A DNA stretch of 64,000 nt from Paludibacteraceae bacterium (GTDB taxonomy: Bacteria > Bacteroidota > Bacteroidia > Bacteroidales > Paludibacteraceae): assembly GCA_017558065.1 (NCBI GenBank), contig JAFYWK010000079.1, positions 1 through 64,000 on the forward strand, written 5' to 3'. Positions 50,571 through 60,274 of the stretch are shown here, piece by piece (position 1 is the stretch's first letter; each line of letters opens with the position of its first letter). Under the pieces are notes generated by a model. It saw nothing but the letters and a program-made list of their open reading frames with translations, searched no databases and was not told the DNA's origin. The translations under genes and the position numbers were made by a program.

Positions 50571-50621
50571 ACTAGTAGTATTGTTTTTGGTTGTTAATAT
50601 TCTGGGGTTCTAGATGATCTA

Positions 50622-50657
50622 GTGAAACTAGTAGAACTAGTGGGTCTAGTAGATCTG
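50622..50657 (+). repeat. 9-bp tandem repeat between gyrA and the TPR gene
   Basis: GTGAAACTA, GTAGAACTA, GTGGGTCTA, GTAGATCTG: four units of 9 bp with ACTAGT words at the junctions, ending next to the gyrA stop codon. Confidence 0.65.
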
Positions 50658-50659
50658 GT

Positions 50660-53215
50660 TTATTCCTCGGTAGCGGTCTCCTCAGTGGTAGCCTCTGGCG
50701 CTTCGGTAGTTCCCTCTATCTCCTCTTTTGGCACTACGCAGCCGAACATGAGCGTGTCGTTGCGTTTTTGGAGTTCGATGAGTTTCACACCCTGAGTAGC
50801 ACGTCCCATCACGCGGATAGTGTCCATCGCCATACGGATTGCCGTACCCGATTTGGTGATGAGCATGAGGTCTTGCTCGTCAGTAACAGCCTCAAGACCA
50901 ATCAGGTTGCCTGTCTTATCGGTGAGGTTCATGGTCTTCACGCCCTTACCGCCACGGTTGGTGATACGATAGATTGGCTCGCCATTCTCGTCATCGAGGT
51001 CAGTACGCTTACCAAAGCCCTTCTCCGAAATCACGAGTACAGACTCCTTGCTACCCTCCTCTACACAAATCATGCCAATCACGCGATCTTGACCATCTTC
51101 GTCCAACTTGATAGCGCGCACACCCGTTGCGGTACGGCCCATTGGGCGAACCGTATCCTCTGGGAAGCGAACTACCTTACCGTTGTACGAAGCCACCAAC
51201 ATCTGGCTGTTGCCATCGGTGAGTGTCACGCGGATCAGGCGGTCATCCTCACGCAAGCCAAGCGCAATGATACCGTTGGCACGTGGACGGCTGTAGGACT
51301 CCAGCGTCGTCTTCTTCATCAGACCGTTCTTCGTTGCGAAGATGAGGTAGTGGTTTTGCACATAATCCATGTCGCTCAGGTTCTTCACATGGATAAACGC
51401 GCAGACCTTGTCACCCTTCTGGATATTGATCATATTCTGCAATGCACGACCCTTAGACTGGCGGTTGCCCTCTGGCAACTCATATACCTTGGTCCAATAG
51501 AGGCGACCTTGCTCGGTGAAGAACATCATCGTGGAGTGCATATTCGCTTGGTGAACGTACTCGATGAAGTCCTCATCGCGCGCAGCGCTGGCCTTCGCAC
51601 CTACGCCACCACGACCTTGCTGACGGAAGTCAGCCAATGGAGTACGCTTGATATATCCGAGGTGAGAGATGGTGATGACCATATCGTCGTCGGCATACAT
51701 ATCCTCTGGGTTGAACTCGGTAGCCATCTTGATGATGCGTGTGCGACGCTCGTCAGCATACTTCTCTTTGATCTCTACCAGTTCGTTCTCAATCACTTCG
51801 TAGCGCATCACCTCGCTGGCGAGCAAGGCATTGAGGTGCTGGATGAGCTCTTGCAACTTCGCATATTCCTCTTTCAATTCGTCAATACGCAAGCCAGTGA
51901 GTTGCGACAGACGCATATCCACAATCGCTTTTGATTGCAGGTTATCGAGGTTGAAGCGTGCCTCCAAGTTCGCTTGTGCATCCGCTGGAGTGCGGCTTGC
52001 ACGGATGATACGAACCACCTCGTCGATATTATCTACAGCAATAATCAAGCCCTCCAAGATATGTGCACGCTCCTCGGCTTTCTTCAATTCATATTTCGTG
52101 CGGCGTACTACCACCTCCATACGGTGCTCGATGAAATTGGCCACCATATCGTGCAAGTTCAGCAGTTGTGGCCGACCCTTCACCAGCGCAATGCTGTTCA
52201 CCGAGAAGCTGGATTGCAATGCGGTATATTTGTATAGCTTATTGAGCACCACTTGCGCATTCGCGTCGCGCTTGATCTCAATAATGATGCGCACATCGCG
52301 TTTAGATTGGTCGCTAATGCCTGAGATACCCTCGATCTTCTTGTCATTCACGAGATCAGCGATATTCTTCACCAGGTCGGACTTCACTACGCCGTATGGC
52401 AACTCGCCAATCACGATACGCTCGCGACCGTTATCCTCGGTCTCGATCTCTGCTTTCGAACGGATAATCACGCGACCGCGACCTGTCTCATACGCATCGC
52501 GCACGCCTTGATAACCATATATAGTACCACCCGTTGGGAAATCAGGTGCCTTGATATGCTCCATGAGTTCTGCCACGGTGATGGGCTCCACCTCGGGATT
52601 CTCCACACGTGCCACAGCGTTCTTCACGTATGCTACGCAGCCGTCAATCACTTCGCCTAAGTTGTGGGTCGGCATATTCGTCGCCATACCTACCGCGATA
52701 CCGCTGGCACCATTCACCAAGAGGTTAGGGAAGCGACATGGCAATACCACTGGCTCGCGGAGCGAGTCATCGAAGTTCAATTGCATATCCACGGTATCCT
52801 TCTCAATATCGCGGAGCATCTCCTCTGCCAATTTAGACAAACGTGCCTCGGTATAACGCATAGCCGCTGCGCCGTCGCCGTCAATTGAACCAAAGTTACC
52901 TTGTCCATCCACCAACACGTTGCGCATGTTCCATGGCTGAGCCATACGCACCAATGTACCATAGATACTGCTATCGCCGTGAGGGTGGTACTTACCCATT
53001 ACCTCACCCACGATACGTGCGGATTTCTTGGTAGGTTTATCGCTGGTATTACCCAACTCGTTCATTCCGAAGAGCACACGGCGGTGTACTGGCTTGAAAC
53101 CATCACGCACATCAGGCAATGCACGTGCCACAATGACGCTCATCGAATAGTCGATGTACGAGGTTCGCATTTCCTCGTCAATCTTCACAGGAATAATTCT
53201 GTCGTTGTCAATCAT
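50660..53215 (-). CDS. gyrA: DNA gyrase subunit A
   Basis: An 851-residue type IIA topoisomerase subunit that cuts and rejoins DNA during supercoiling. Signatures: RALPDVRDGFKPVHRRVLFG, the quinolone-determining region KYHPHGDSSIYGTLVRMAQP with Ser82 at the position of E. coli Ser83, and the catalytic Tyr121 in AAAMRYTEARLSK. The C-terminal beta-pinwheel has the GyrA box QGRGGVGAKA, which favours gyrase over ParC. The tail is acidic and Thr-rich (TEAPEATTEETATEE). Start and promoter are clear (core TAATTTTG at 53279-53286). gyrB is not in the window. Confidence 0.97.
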   Translation of the reverse strand: MIDNDRIIPVKIDEEMRTSYIDYSMSVIVARALPDVRDGFKPVHRRVLFGMNELGNTSDKPTKKSARIVGEVMGKYHPHGDSSIYGTLVRMAQPWNMRNVLVDGQGNFGSIDGDGAAAMRYTEARLSKLAEEMLRDIEKDTVDMQLNFDDSLREPVVLPCRFPNLLVNGASGIAVGMATNMPTHNLGEVIDGCVAYVKNAVARVENPEVEPITVAELMEHIKAPDFPTGGTIYGYQGVRDAYETGRGRVIIRSKAEIETEDNGRERIVIGELPYGVVKSDLVKNIADLVNDKKIEGISGISDQSKRDVRIIIEIKRDANAQVVLNKLYKYTALQSSFSVNSIALVKGRPQLLNLHDMVANFIEHRMEVVVRRTKYELKKAEERAHILEGLIIAVDNIDEVVRIIRASRTPADAQANLEARFNLDNLQSKAIVDMRLSQLTGLRIDELKEEYAKLQELIQHLNALLASEVMRYEVIENELVEIKEKYADERRTRIIKMATEFNPEDMYADDDMVITISHLGYIKRTPLADFRQQGRGGVGAKASAARDEDFIEYVHQANMHSTMMFFTEQGRLYWTKVYELPEGNRQSKGRALQNMINIQKGDKVCAFIHVKNLSDMDYVQNHYLIFATKNGLMKKTTLESYSRPRANGIIALGLREDDRLIRVTLTDGNSQMLVASYNGKVVRFPEDTVRPMGRTATGVRAIKLDEDGQDRVIGMICVEEGSKESVLVISEKGFGKRTDLDDENGEPIYRITNRGGKGVKTMNLTDKTGNLIGLEAVTDEQDLMLITKSGTAIRMAMDTIRVMGRATQGVKLIELQKRNDTLMFGCVVPKEEIEGTTEAPEATTEETATEE

Positions 53216-53278
53216 CTATATAAAGTATTAAAAGTTTCAAAAGTTTTAGGAAAAAAACAACCGCTTTCTTCCACGCTG

Positions 53279-53286
53279 CAAAATTA
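53279..53286 (-). promoter_or_regulatory. -7 promoter element TAATTTTG of gyrA
   Basis: The minus strand reads AAAAAAAAGCAGTAATTTTG, a TAnnTTTG match 64 bp before the gyrA ATG. The stretch 53287-53525 holds no other gene that I can support. Confidence 0.65.
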
Positions 53287-53529
53287 CTGCTTTTTTTTGA
53301 CATATGCAAATTTTTGCGTTATTTTTTGAATTTTTCTTATTTTGAGGGTATGTCGAATTTGAAACAAAAACGCCTTAAATCGCAAATATATGCGTTTTTG
53401 GTCAATCTCACACACCTATATACACAAACGCGCGCGAGCGCGCAACAAAACAGCAGAGGATAAGCCGAAGATAGAGAGAAGAAAAATAGGTATTTTTGCG
53501 TTTTTTTTGTATATATGAAAAAAAAGTAG

Positions 53530-53537
53530 TAACTTTG
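53530..53537 (+). promoter_or_regulatory. -7 promoter element TAACTTTG of tRNA-Gly/rnpB
   Basis: AAAAAAAAGTAGTAACTTTG is followed by CAGCG; the core TAACTTTG lies 10 bp before the tRNA 5' end. It closely resembles the pyrC promoter at 60240-60247. Confidence 0.75.
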
Positions 53538-53547
53538 CAGCGAAATT

Positions 53548-53618
53548 GCGGCATTAGCACATCGGTAGTGCATCGGCTTCCCAAGCCGAGGAGGCGGGTT
53601 CGATTCCCGTATGCCGCT
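53548..53618 (+). tRNA. tRNA-Gly (anticodon CCC)
   Basis: 71 nt. Acceptor stem GCGGCAT/ATGCCGC, D arm AGCACATCGGTAGTGCA, anticodon arm TCGGC-TTCCCAA-GCCGA with anticodon CCC, and T arm GCGGGTTCGATTCCCGT. CCA is not encoded; the discriminator base is T. It reads GGG glycine codons. It lies 52 bp upstream of rnpB and probably shares its promoter. Confidence 0.95.
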
Positions 53619-53670
53619 CTTCGTCGGAATGCGCTTGTCGCATGAACGACGCTTGTCAGCGAGATGTAAA

Positions 53671-53996
53671 ATAGTGTGTCGGTCTATCGCGGGGTAAGGG
53701 AAGAAAAACACCTGTTTTAATCCCCTATCACGAGGAAAGTCCGGGCAGCATAGAGCACCACAGCGGTTAATGGCCGTCAGGCAGCAATGTTTGGTCCCTG
53801 CAAAAGCGACGAACAATCCGCAAGGAGGAAGTGATACGAGCATACTGTGGGCTGCAATTCCAAGTATACCAGTGCCTGAGCGCTGCTCGCGCAAGCTGGA
53901 GGGTAGGAAGCAAGAGAAGGACGTAGCAATACGCACCTCAAGATTAATGATAGACGCCCACTCGTGGGTACAGAACCCGGCTTATAGACACACTAT
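53671..53996 (+). ncRNA. rnpB: RNase P RNA, bacterial class A type
   Basis: About 326 nt. The ends pair as helix P1: ATAGTGTGTC (53671-53680) with GACACACTAT (53987-53996). The universally conserved core is clear: CACGAGGAAAGTCCGGGC near the 5' side (CR-I), CAGGCAGCAATG, and ACAGAACCCGGCTTATAG near the 3' end (CR-V). The hairpin AGACGCCCACTCGTGGGTACAG precedes it. This is the catalytic RNA that matures tRNA 5' ends. Exact ends are estimated from P1. It follows tRNA-Gly and precedes the amylase gene by 42 bp. Confidence 0.95.
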
Positions 53997-54038
53997 TCCT
54001 TTTGAACTATATTGAACAATTTTGAACCATATTGAACA

Positions 54039-55883
54039 ATGAAAAAACTTCTCCTTTTAGCAGCACTCTTCAGTGCTTTCACACTTAGTGCTAAACCACG
54101 TATTGACCGTGCAGAGCCACTCTGCTGGTGGACAGAAATGAACTGCCCACTCACGCTCATGTTGCATGGCGAGGACCTTGCAGATGCGCAAGTGACTATC
54201 CAACTGCTCCACAATGGCAAACCTGTCAAAGGCGAATGTACTGGCCTGCAAGTCAAGAGCCAACATAATGCCGAGAGCAAGAACTACCTCTTCGTGGATT
54301 TGGCTGTTAATCAAGCAGGTACCTATCGTATCACCCTCAAGAAAGGCAAATATACCTCTAAGGTGGATTACACCATCCACACCCGTCGCGAAGGCAGCCG
54401 CGACCGCCAAGGATTCAACTCCAGCGATATGATCTACCTCATCATGTCCGACCGCTTTGTGGACGGCGATGAGAGCAACAACACATTGCCTAACATGGCT
54501 GAACCAGCCAACAAGGAGAACGTTCACGGTCGTTTTGGTGGCGATATTCAAGGTATCATCAATTCGCTCGACCATATCGCCGCTTTGGGTGCAACGGCTA
54601 TCTGGCCTACTCCACTCCTCGAGGACAACGAAGCAGCATGGTCATACCACGGCTACGCATGCTCCGACTATTATCATATCGACCCTCGCTATGGTAGCAA
54701 CGAACTCTATTGCCAAATGGTGGAGAAAGCCCACGAGAAAGGCATTAAGTTCATCATGGATATGGTGCCTAACCACTGCGGCGGCACCCACTGGTGGATG
54801 AAAGACCTACCATACCAAGACTGGATCAACCAGTTTGACAACTTCACCAACACCCACAATGTGTTCTCTGCTAACTATGACATCAATGCATCTGAGTACG
54901 ATCGTCTGCTCTCCAACCGCGGTTGGTTCGACCGTCCAATGCCAGATATGAACCTCGAGAACCCAGACCTGCTGCAATACTTCAAGCAATGGGCTATCTG
55001 GTGGATTGAATACGCTAACCTCGACGGCTTGCGCGTGGACACCTATCCATACATTGAGATGATTCCTGGCAGCGAGTGGGTGAAAGCCATCATGGACGAG
55101 TATCCTCACCTCAATATTGTAGGCGAATGTTGGACACGTCCTACTCCCGCCGTTGCTTACTGGCAATCAGGCGTGAAGAACCACAACGGCTTCGACAGCC
55201 ATCTGCCTTCTGTCATGGACTTCCCATTGGAGGAGGCTATCCGTCAAGCCCTTGAGAGCGAGAACCAAGGTTGGGGCGGTGGTCTCACACGTGTATATGA
55301 CGTGCTAACAATGGACTATATGTACGCAGACGTCAACGATATTCTCATCATGCTCGGCAACCACGACATGGACCGCATCACCGATGTAGTCAAGGATCAA
55401 GACCCACGCCGCGTGAAACTGGCATACGCCCTGTTGGCAACGATGCGCGGTATCCCACAAGTGTTCTACGGCGATGAGTACGCCATGAAGTCTGCTGACC
55501 GCAAATTGGGTCACTCCACCCTGCGTATGCCTTTGCCACTCGGCGAGCAAGTGACTGCTGAGATGCAAGATATGTTCGACTATCAGAGTCGCCTCTTCCA
55601 ATGGCGCAAGAGCGAACCGGTGATTCACACAGGCCGCACCATGCACTTCATGAGCCGCGACAACACCTACGCTTTCTTCCGCTACAACGACACCGAGGCT
55701 GTCTTCGTCTTCGCGAACGCCAGCAGCGATAATCGCACCATACCAACGGCTAACTATGCTGAGATCCTCAGCAAGTACAATGCAGTTGGCACAGATATTA
55801 TCACTGGCAAGACATACGACCTCAGCCAAACGGACATCACGGTAGAGCCACTTTCTACTGTGATTGTAAAACTCCATAAGTAA
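54039..55883 (+). CDS. Exported GH13 alpha-amylase/neopullulanase-like enzyme
   Basis: A 614-residue glycoside hydrolase with a Sec signal peptide (MKKLLLLAALFSAFTLSA). Residues about 20-115 form the N-terminal cyclomaltodextrinase-type beta domain. The barrel follows with the four GH13 regions: DMVPNHCGG (I), GLRVDTYPY with nucleophile Asp334 (II), NIVGECWT with acid/base Glu363 (III), and LGNHDMDR with Asp443 (IV). A small C-terminal beta domain ends the protein. It should cut alpha-1,4-glucans in the periplasm, like SusA of Bacteroides. No susR/C/D genes are adjacent. The acyl-CoA synthetase gene follows after 18 bp, an unusual operon partner. Confidence 0.93.
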   Translation: MKKLLLLAALFSAFTLSAKPRIDRAEPLCWWTEMNCPLTLMLHGEDLADAQVTIQLLHNGKPVKGECTGLQVKSQHNAESKNYLFVDLAVNQAGTYRITLKKGKYTSKVDYTIHTRREGSRDRQGFNSSDMIYLIMSDRFVDGDESNNTLPNMAEPANKENVHGRFGGDIQGIINSLDHIAALGATAIWPTPLLEDNEAAWSYHGYACSDYYHIDPRYGSNELYCQMVEKAHEKGIKFIMDMVPNHCGGTHWWMKDLPYQDWINQFDNFTNTHNVFSANYDINASEYDRLLSNRGWFDRPMPDMNLENPDLLQYFKQWAIWWIEYANLDGLRVDTYPYIEMIPGSEWVKAIMDEYPHLNIVGECWTRPTPAVAYWQSGVKNHNGFDSHLPSVMDFPLEEAIRQALESENQGWGGGLTRVYDVLTMDYMYADVNDILIMLGNHDMDRITDVVKDQDPRRVKLAYALLATMRGIPQVFYGDEYAMKSADRKLGHSTLRMPLPLGEQVTAEMQDMFDYQSRLFQWRKSEPVIHTGRTMHFMSRDNTYAFFRYNDTEAVFVFANASSDNRTIPTANYAEILSKYNAVGTDIITGKTYDLSQTDITVEPLSTVIVKLHK

Positions 55884-55901
55884 GACAAGAAAAACGTCAT
55901 C

Positions 55902-57800
55902 ATGAAACGAACTACCATCATAGATTTTGTAGAGAAATACACCCACGAGTTCAGCGAACTCACTTTCCTTCGCGAGAAGGTAAACGGCGTATGGACCGAA
56001 ACTTCTTTCCGCGAAACACGCGAAGAAGCATACCGTATTGGTGCAGGTCTCTACCAACTCGGACTCAAGAAAGGCGACAAAGTATCCCTACTCTCACAAG
56101 GCCGCAACCTATGGATTACCAGCGAATTGGGAATCCTATACGCAGGTGGCGTGAACGTGCCTCTGAGTATCAAACTCACCGAGAGTACCGACCTACTCTT
56201 CCGCATTCAGCACTCCGACTCGCGCTATATCATCGTGAGCGAGCAGCAGTTGCCTAAGATTCGCAACATCATTGCCGACTGCCCTAAGGTAGAAAAAATC
56301 ATCGTTCTTGATCCTTTAGACCACTACGAAGCCAATGAGATGCCTATCAGCGAGGTTATCGCCATGGGCGAAGAGTACCTCAAAGAGCATAGCGAAGAGT
56401 TTCGCGCATTGTACGAATCGGTTCAGCCCGACGACTATGCCAATATCAGTTACACCTCAGGCACCACAGCTGACCCCAAAGGTATCCTGCTCACCCACCG
56501 CAACTACACAGCCAACGTGGAGCAAGGTGCCAGTGTCATCTCTTGCAACAAAGGCGATGTGATGCTTATCATTCTGCCACTCGACCACTGCTTTGCACAC
56601 GTGGCAGGTTTCTACACGATGATGTCCTACGGCGGCAGTATCGCTACCGTGCCTATCGGCAAGACAGCCATCGCTACGCTCAAGAACATCCCTATCGCTA
56701 TCAAAGAGGTGCGCCCTATGCTGATGCTCTCTGTGCCCGCGTTGGCACGTAACTTCCGCAAGAGCATCGAGACAAGCATCAAGGCGAAAGGCAAAACAGT
56801 AGAACGCCTCTACGAGTTTGCCCTCAACAATGCTATCCAATACAACAAAGAGTACTGGAATCGCGGCGGCCTTCAAGCATGGCGCTGGCCTCTGGTCAAG
56901 CTCTTTGACAAGATTATCTTCAAAGCCGTTCGCGAGGGATTTGGCGGACGCATGCGCTTCTTCGTAGGCGGCGGTGCACTCCTCGACATCGAACTGCAAC
57001 GCTATTTCTGCGCCGTAGGAATGCCTATGTTCCAGGGCTACGGACTCAGCGAAGCCACACCTATCATCTGTGCCAACTCCTTGAGCCACGCTATCTTTGG
57101 CTCCAGCGGACGTATCGTCACACCACTCGACCTCAAGATCTGCGACGATGAAGGCAACGAAGTGCCACATGGACAGAAAGGCGAGATTGTCATCAAGGGT
57201 GAGAATGTGATGGCTGGCTATTGGAAGAACCCAGAGTCCACCCAGAAAACCATCATCGATGGCTGGCTGCACACGGGCGACATGGGTTATGTGACCGACA
57301 AACACCCAGGATTCTTGTGGGTAGTAGGACGCTTCAAATCCCTGCTCATCAGTGCCGATGGCGAGAAGTACAGCCCAGAGGGCTTTGAGGACAGTCTCAC
57401 CGATGGCAGCAAATATATCGAACAAGTCATTCTACACAACAACCAAGATCCATACACTATGGTGCTCATCGTGCCAAACAAAGACACCTTGAAAGAGCAT
57501 GCTAAATCCTTGGGATTAGATCCTGCCACCGAAGAGGGCAAGAAAGCCATGTTGCAAAAGATTCAAGACGAGGTCAATGAGTACCGCAATGGTAAGTTCG
57601 CGGGCATGTTCCCCGAACAATGGTTGCCTAAAGCCATCGCCGTATTGCCTGAGCCATTCACCGAGCAAAACCACATGGTGAACTCCACCATGAAGATTGT
57701 ACGTGGCAAAGTGGAGGAGTTCTACGCCGACCGCATAGAATATGCCTATACGCTTGAAGGCAAAGAACTGATGAACGAAAAAAATATGGCTGCTCTCTAA
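55902..57800 (+). CDS. Long-chain acyl-CoA synthetase (AMP-forming)
   Basis: A 632-residue adenylate-forming enzyme that activates fatty acids with ATP and CoA. Signatures: the P-loop YTSGTTADPKGILLTHRNYT, FFVGGGALLDIELQRYF, MFQGYGLSEATPII (A5), DGWLHTGDMGYV (A7), WVVGRFKSLLISADGEKYSP (A8/A10 region). The length and the insertion between A3 and A5 fit the FadD15/ACSL-like group of Bacteroidetes, used in lipid recycling. All motifs are intact. The stop codon lies inside the loop of a strong terminator. Confidence 0.93.
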   Translation: MKRTTIIDFVEKYTHEFSELTFLREKVNGVWTETSFRETREEAYRIGAGLYQLGLKKGDKVSLLSQGRNLWITSELGILYAGGVNVPLSIKLTESTDLLFRIQHSDSRYIIVSEQQLPKIRNIIADCPKVEKIIVLDPLDHYEANEMPISEVIAMGEEYLKEHSEEFRALYESVQPDDYANISYTSGTTADPKGILLTHRNYTANVEQGASVISCNKGDVMLIILPLDHCFAHVAGFYTMMSYGGSIATVPIGKTAIATLKNIPIAIKEVRPMLMLSVPALARNFRKSIETSIKAKGKTVERLYEFALNNAIQYNKEYWNRGGLQAWRWPLVKLFDKIIFKAVREGFGGRMRFFVGGGALLDIELQRYFCAVGMPMFQGYGLSEATPIICANSLSHAIFGSSGRIVTPLDLKICDDEGNEVPHGQKGEIVIKGENVMAGYWKNPESTQKTIIDGWLHTGDMGYVTDKHPGFLWVVGRFKSLLISADGEKYSPEGFEDSLTDGSKYIEQVILHNNQDPYTMVLIVPNKDTLKEHAKSLGLDPATEEGKKAMLQKIQDEVNEYRNGKFAGMFPEQWLPKAIAVLPEPFTEQNHMVNSTMKIVRGKVEEFYADRIEYAYTLEGKELMNEKNMAAL

Positions 57801-57818
57801 AGCAGCCATATTTTTTTT
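57783..57818 (+). terminator. Intrinsic terminator overlapping the acyl-CoA synthetase stop
   Basis: AATATGGCTGCT (57783-57794), loop CTCTAA, AGCAGCCATATT (57801-57812), then a T tract. The TAA stop is in the loop. It separates this convergent pair from glnN. Confidence 0.9.
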
Positions 57819-57844
57819 CACTTGCGTCCTAACGCCCACGCGAG

Positions 57845-60031
57845 TTAATGCACAAAGAGCAACTCGCGATACTTAGGCAGTGTCCACAATTGGTCATCTA
57901 TCCACATCTCCAGTTCGTCCACATGCTTGCGTATATCCTCCATTATCGGAACAATAGTATCATGAAAAGCCAACGCCCTTTCGCGCTGATTCTCAATATG
58001 ATTAGCCGTCACACGCAGCGAGGTCATCTTGTCCACTCCTGCTATAATAGCACTGGCATGTCCCTCTATACGACGAATAAGCAGACAGTCCTGTTCATTG
58101 AGCGCTTTCGCTTCGTCTGCATCAAACACCTGCTTCATATGCGCCACTTTCTCCAGCAATAGCGCTTGATAACGTTTAGCGGCTGGCAGCACATGGTTAA
58201 TCACCAAATCGCCAAAAACGCGGCTCTCTATCTGCAACTTCAGCGAATAGTTCTCCCACTTCACCTCGCAACGCGCCTGCAACTCGGCATGATTGAGCAC
58301 ACCCGTTGAACCAAACATCTGCACGCTATCTTGCTTCAGATATTGGTCAATCATCAGCGGCACGCTGGTTTCTGTATCCAAACCACGTTTTTGTGCCTCT
58401 TGATGCCACTCCTCGCTATAGCCATTACCATCAAAACGAATATCGCGGCACTCCTTGAGGCAACGTTTAATGACCGTAAACAGCGCACGTTCTTTGGCTT
58501 CACCCTTGGCAATCAGCGCATCCACCTCCTCGCGAAAAGCATTCAGTTGCTCCGCCACCGCTGCATTCAGTGCCAACACAGCTGCACCGCAGTTGGCTGA
58601 CGAACCCACCGCACGAAACTCAAATCGATTACCCGTAAAGGCAAAAGGCGATGTACGATTGCGGTCTGTATTATCCAATAGAATCTCTGGGATATTCCCC
58701 ACCCCAAGTTTCATCTCCTTCTTGGCATTGATAATAATGCCCTTATCCACATCCGCATTCTCAATCTGATCCAACGCCTCATTGATCTGCGCACCCAAGA
58801 AAACAGATATGATAGCAGGTGGGGCCTCATGACCGCCCAAACGGTGCGCGTTCGTTGCAGAAGCAATAGTTGCCTTCAACACACCGTTGTGACGATGCAC
58901 CGCCTTCAGCACATTCACAAGGAATGTCACAAACTGCAAGTTCTGATAAGGATTCTTACCCGGCGCCACCAGATTCACACCCGTATTCGTGCCCAACGAC
59001 CAGTTGCAGTGCTTGCCACTACCATTCACGCCGCCAAAAGGCTTCTCGTGGAAAAGCACACGAAACTGATGATGGTGCGCCACCTGCTCCATGAGTGACA
59101 TGAGCAACTGGTTGTGATCGCTGCCCAAATTGGCTTCTTCATAAATTGGTGCCAACTCAAATTGATTAGGTGCCACTTCATTGTGGCGCGTCTTGATTGG
59201 AATACCCAACTTGAGCGCCTCTTGCTCTAGTTCGGTCATAAAGGCCAACACACGCTCTGGAATAGTACCCAAATAATGGTCATCCAGCTGCTGACTCTTG
59301 CTGGCATAATGCCCCATGAGTGTGCGACCGGTCATCATCAAATCGGGACGAGCATTATACAGCGCTTCATCTACCAAGAAGAACTCCTGCTCCGTACCCA
59401 GATACGTATATACGCGCTTGACATTCTTATCAAAATAGTTAGCCACAGCCGTTGCCGCTTTGCCTACTGCCGTAATGGAACGCAACAGAGGAGTCTTGTA
59501 GTCCAATGCCTCGCCCGTATATGCCACAAAAATAGTGGGGATACACAACCGATCGCCTATCACGAACGCAGGCGACGAAGGGTCCCATGCCGAGTAACCA
59601 CGCGCCTCAAACGTATTGCGAATACCGCCATTGGGGAAAGACGAAGCATCTGGTTCTTGCTGATACAACACCGAACCCGAGAACTTCTCCATGGGTGCAC
59701 CATTGTCGCCAAAATCAAAAAAGGCGTCATGTTTCTCCGCCGTACCTCCTGTCAAAGGTTGAAACCAGTGCGTATAATGCGTAGCACCCTGCTCCATCGC
59801 CCACTTCTTCATACCAATAGCCACACTATTGGCTATATCGCGACTGAGGGTCTTCTCATTATCCATCAAGTCAAACAACTCCTCCACGATATTGCTGGCT
59901 ATATACTCCTTCATTTTATCGCGCGTGAAGACATTCTGCGAAAAAATCACACTCGCACGATGAACACTGTCTATTTTTTGCGGCTGATGCGCCCATGCTG
60001 TTTTTAATGCATCAAATCGGATATTCGACAT
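57845..60031 (-). CDS. glnN: Glutamine synthetase type III
   Basis: About 728 residues from ATG 60031 (MSNIRFDALKTAW), the standard start for GSIII; the frame extends 26 codons further but through the promoter region. GSIII, the Bacteroidetes form of glutamine synthetase, makes glutamine from glutamate and ammonia with ATP. Signatures: GMKKWAMEQGATHYTHWFQP, TGGTAEKHDAFFDF, KTRHNEVAPNQFELAPIYEE, HNQLLMSLMEQVAHHH, and LFHEKPFGGVNGSGKHCNWS. The length fits the family. It has its own TACTTTTG promoter divergent from pyrC. Regulation by nitrogen is expected from the family but not visible here. Confidence 0.97.
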   Translation of the reverse strand: MSNIRFDALKTAWAHQPQKIDSVHRASVIFSQNVFTRDKMKEYIASNIVEELFDLMDNEKTLSRDIANSVAIGMKKWAMEQGATHYTHWFQPLTGGTAEKHDAFFDFGDNGAPMEKFSGSVLYQQEPDASSFPNGGIRNTFEARGYSAWDPSSPAFVIGDRLCIPTIFVAYTGEALDYKTPLLRSITAVGKAATAVANYFDKNVKRVYTYLGTEQEFFLVDEALYNARPDLMMTGRTLMGHYASKSQQLDDHYLGTIPERVLAFMTELEQEALKLGIPIKTRHNEVAPNQFELAPIYEEANLGSDHNQLLMSLMEQVAHHHQFRVLFHEKPFGGVNGSGKHCNWSLGTNTGVNLVAPGKNPYQNLQFVTFLVNVLKAVHRHNGVLKATIASATNAHRLGGHEAPPAIISVFLGAQINEALDQIENADVDKGIIINAKKEMKLGVGNIPEILLDNTDRNRTSPFAFTGNRFEFRAVGSSANCGAAVLALNAAVAEQLNAFREEVDALIAKGEAKERALFTVIKRCLKECRDIRFDGNGYSEEWHQEAQKRGLDTETSVPLMIDQYLKQDSVQMFGSTGVLNHAELQARCEVKWENYSLKLQIESRVFGDLVINHVLPAAKRYQALLLEKVAHMKQVFDADEAKALNEQDCLLIRRIEGHASAIIAGVDKMTSLRVTANHIENQRERALAFHDTIVPIMEDIRKHVDELEMWIDDQLWTLPKYRELLFVH

Positions 60032-60082
60032 AAAAATACGACAATTATTGTTTTTAATCAGATTATTTTTCAATTTCGACCG

Positions 60083-60090
60083 CAAAAGTA
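60083..60090 (-). promoter_or_regulatory. -7 promoter element TACTTTTG of glnN
   Basis: The minus strand reads AAAAAAGTAGTACTTTTGCG, with core TACTTTTG about 50 bp before the glnN start. Confidence 0.7.
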
Positions 60091-60239
60091 CTACTTTTTT
60101 CGCAAACAACCAAATATTTTTGCATTTTTACCGTATTTTTGACAAAATCACAACAGATTATTCTGCAAAGTCCAATATGCAATTCATTTTTTCTTACGAG
60201 AAATTGCAAAAAACACTTGCGTATTTGCAAAAAAAGTAG

Positions 60240-60247
60240 TAACTTTG
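60240..60247 (+). promoter_or_regulatory. -7 promoter element TAACTTTG of the pyr operon
   Basis: AAAAAAAGTAGTAACTTTGC: core TAACTTTG, 27 bp before the pyrC ATG at 60275, preceded by CTTGCGTATTTGC, a phrase shared with other promoters in the window. Confidence 0.75.
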
Positions 60248-60274
60248 CACGCAAATTCAAAATTTGCACAAAAG

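Noticed and set aside
53337..53936. 199-codon minus-strand frame over tRNA-Gly and rnpB
   Set aside because: The region is explained by a tRNA and RNase P RNA with conserved secondary structure; the frame is accidental.
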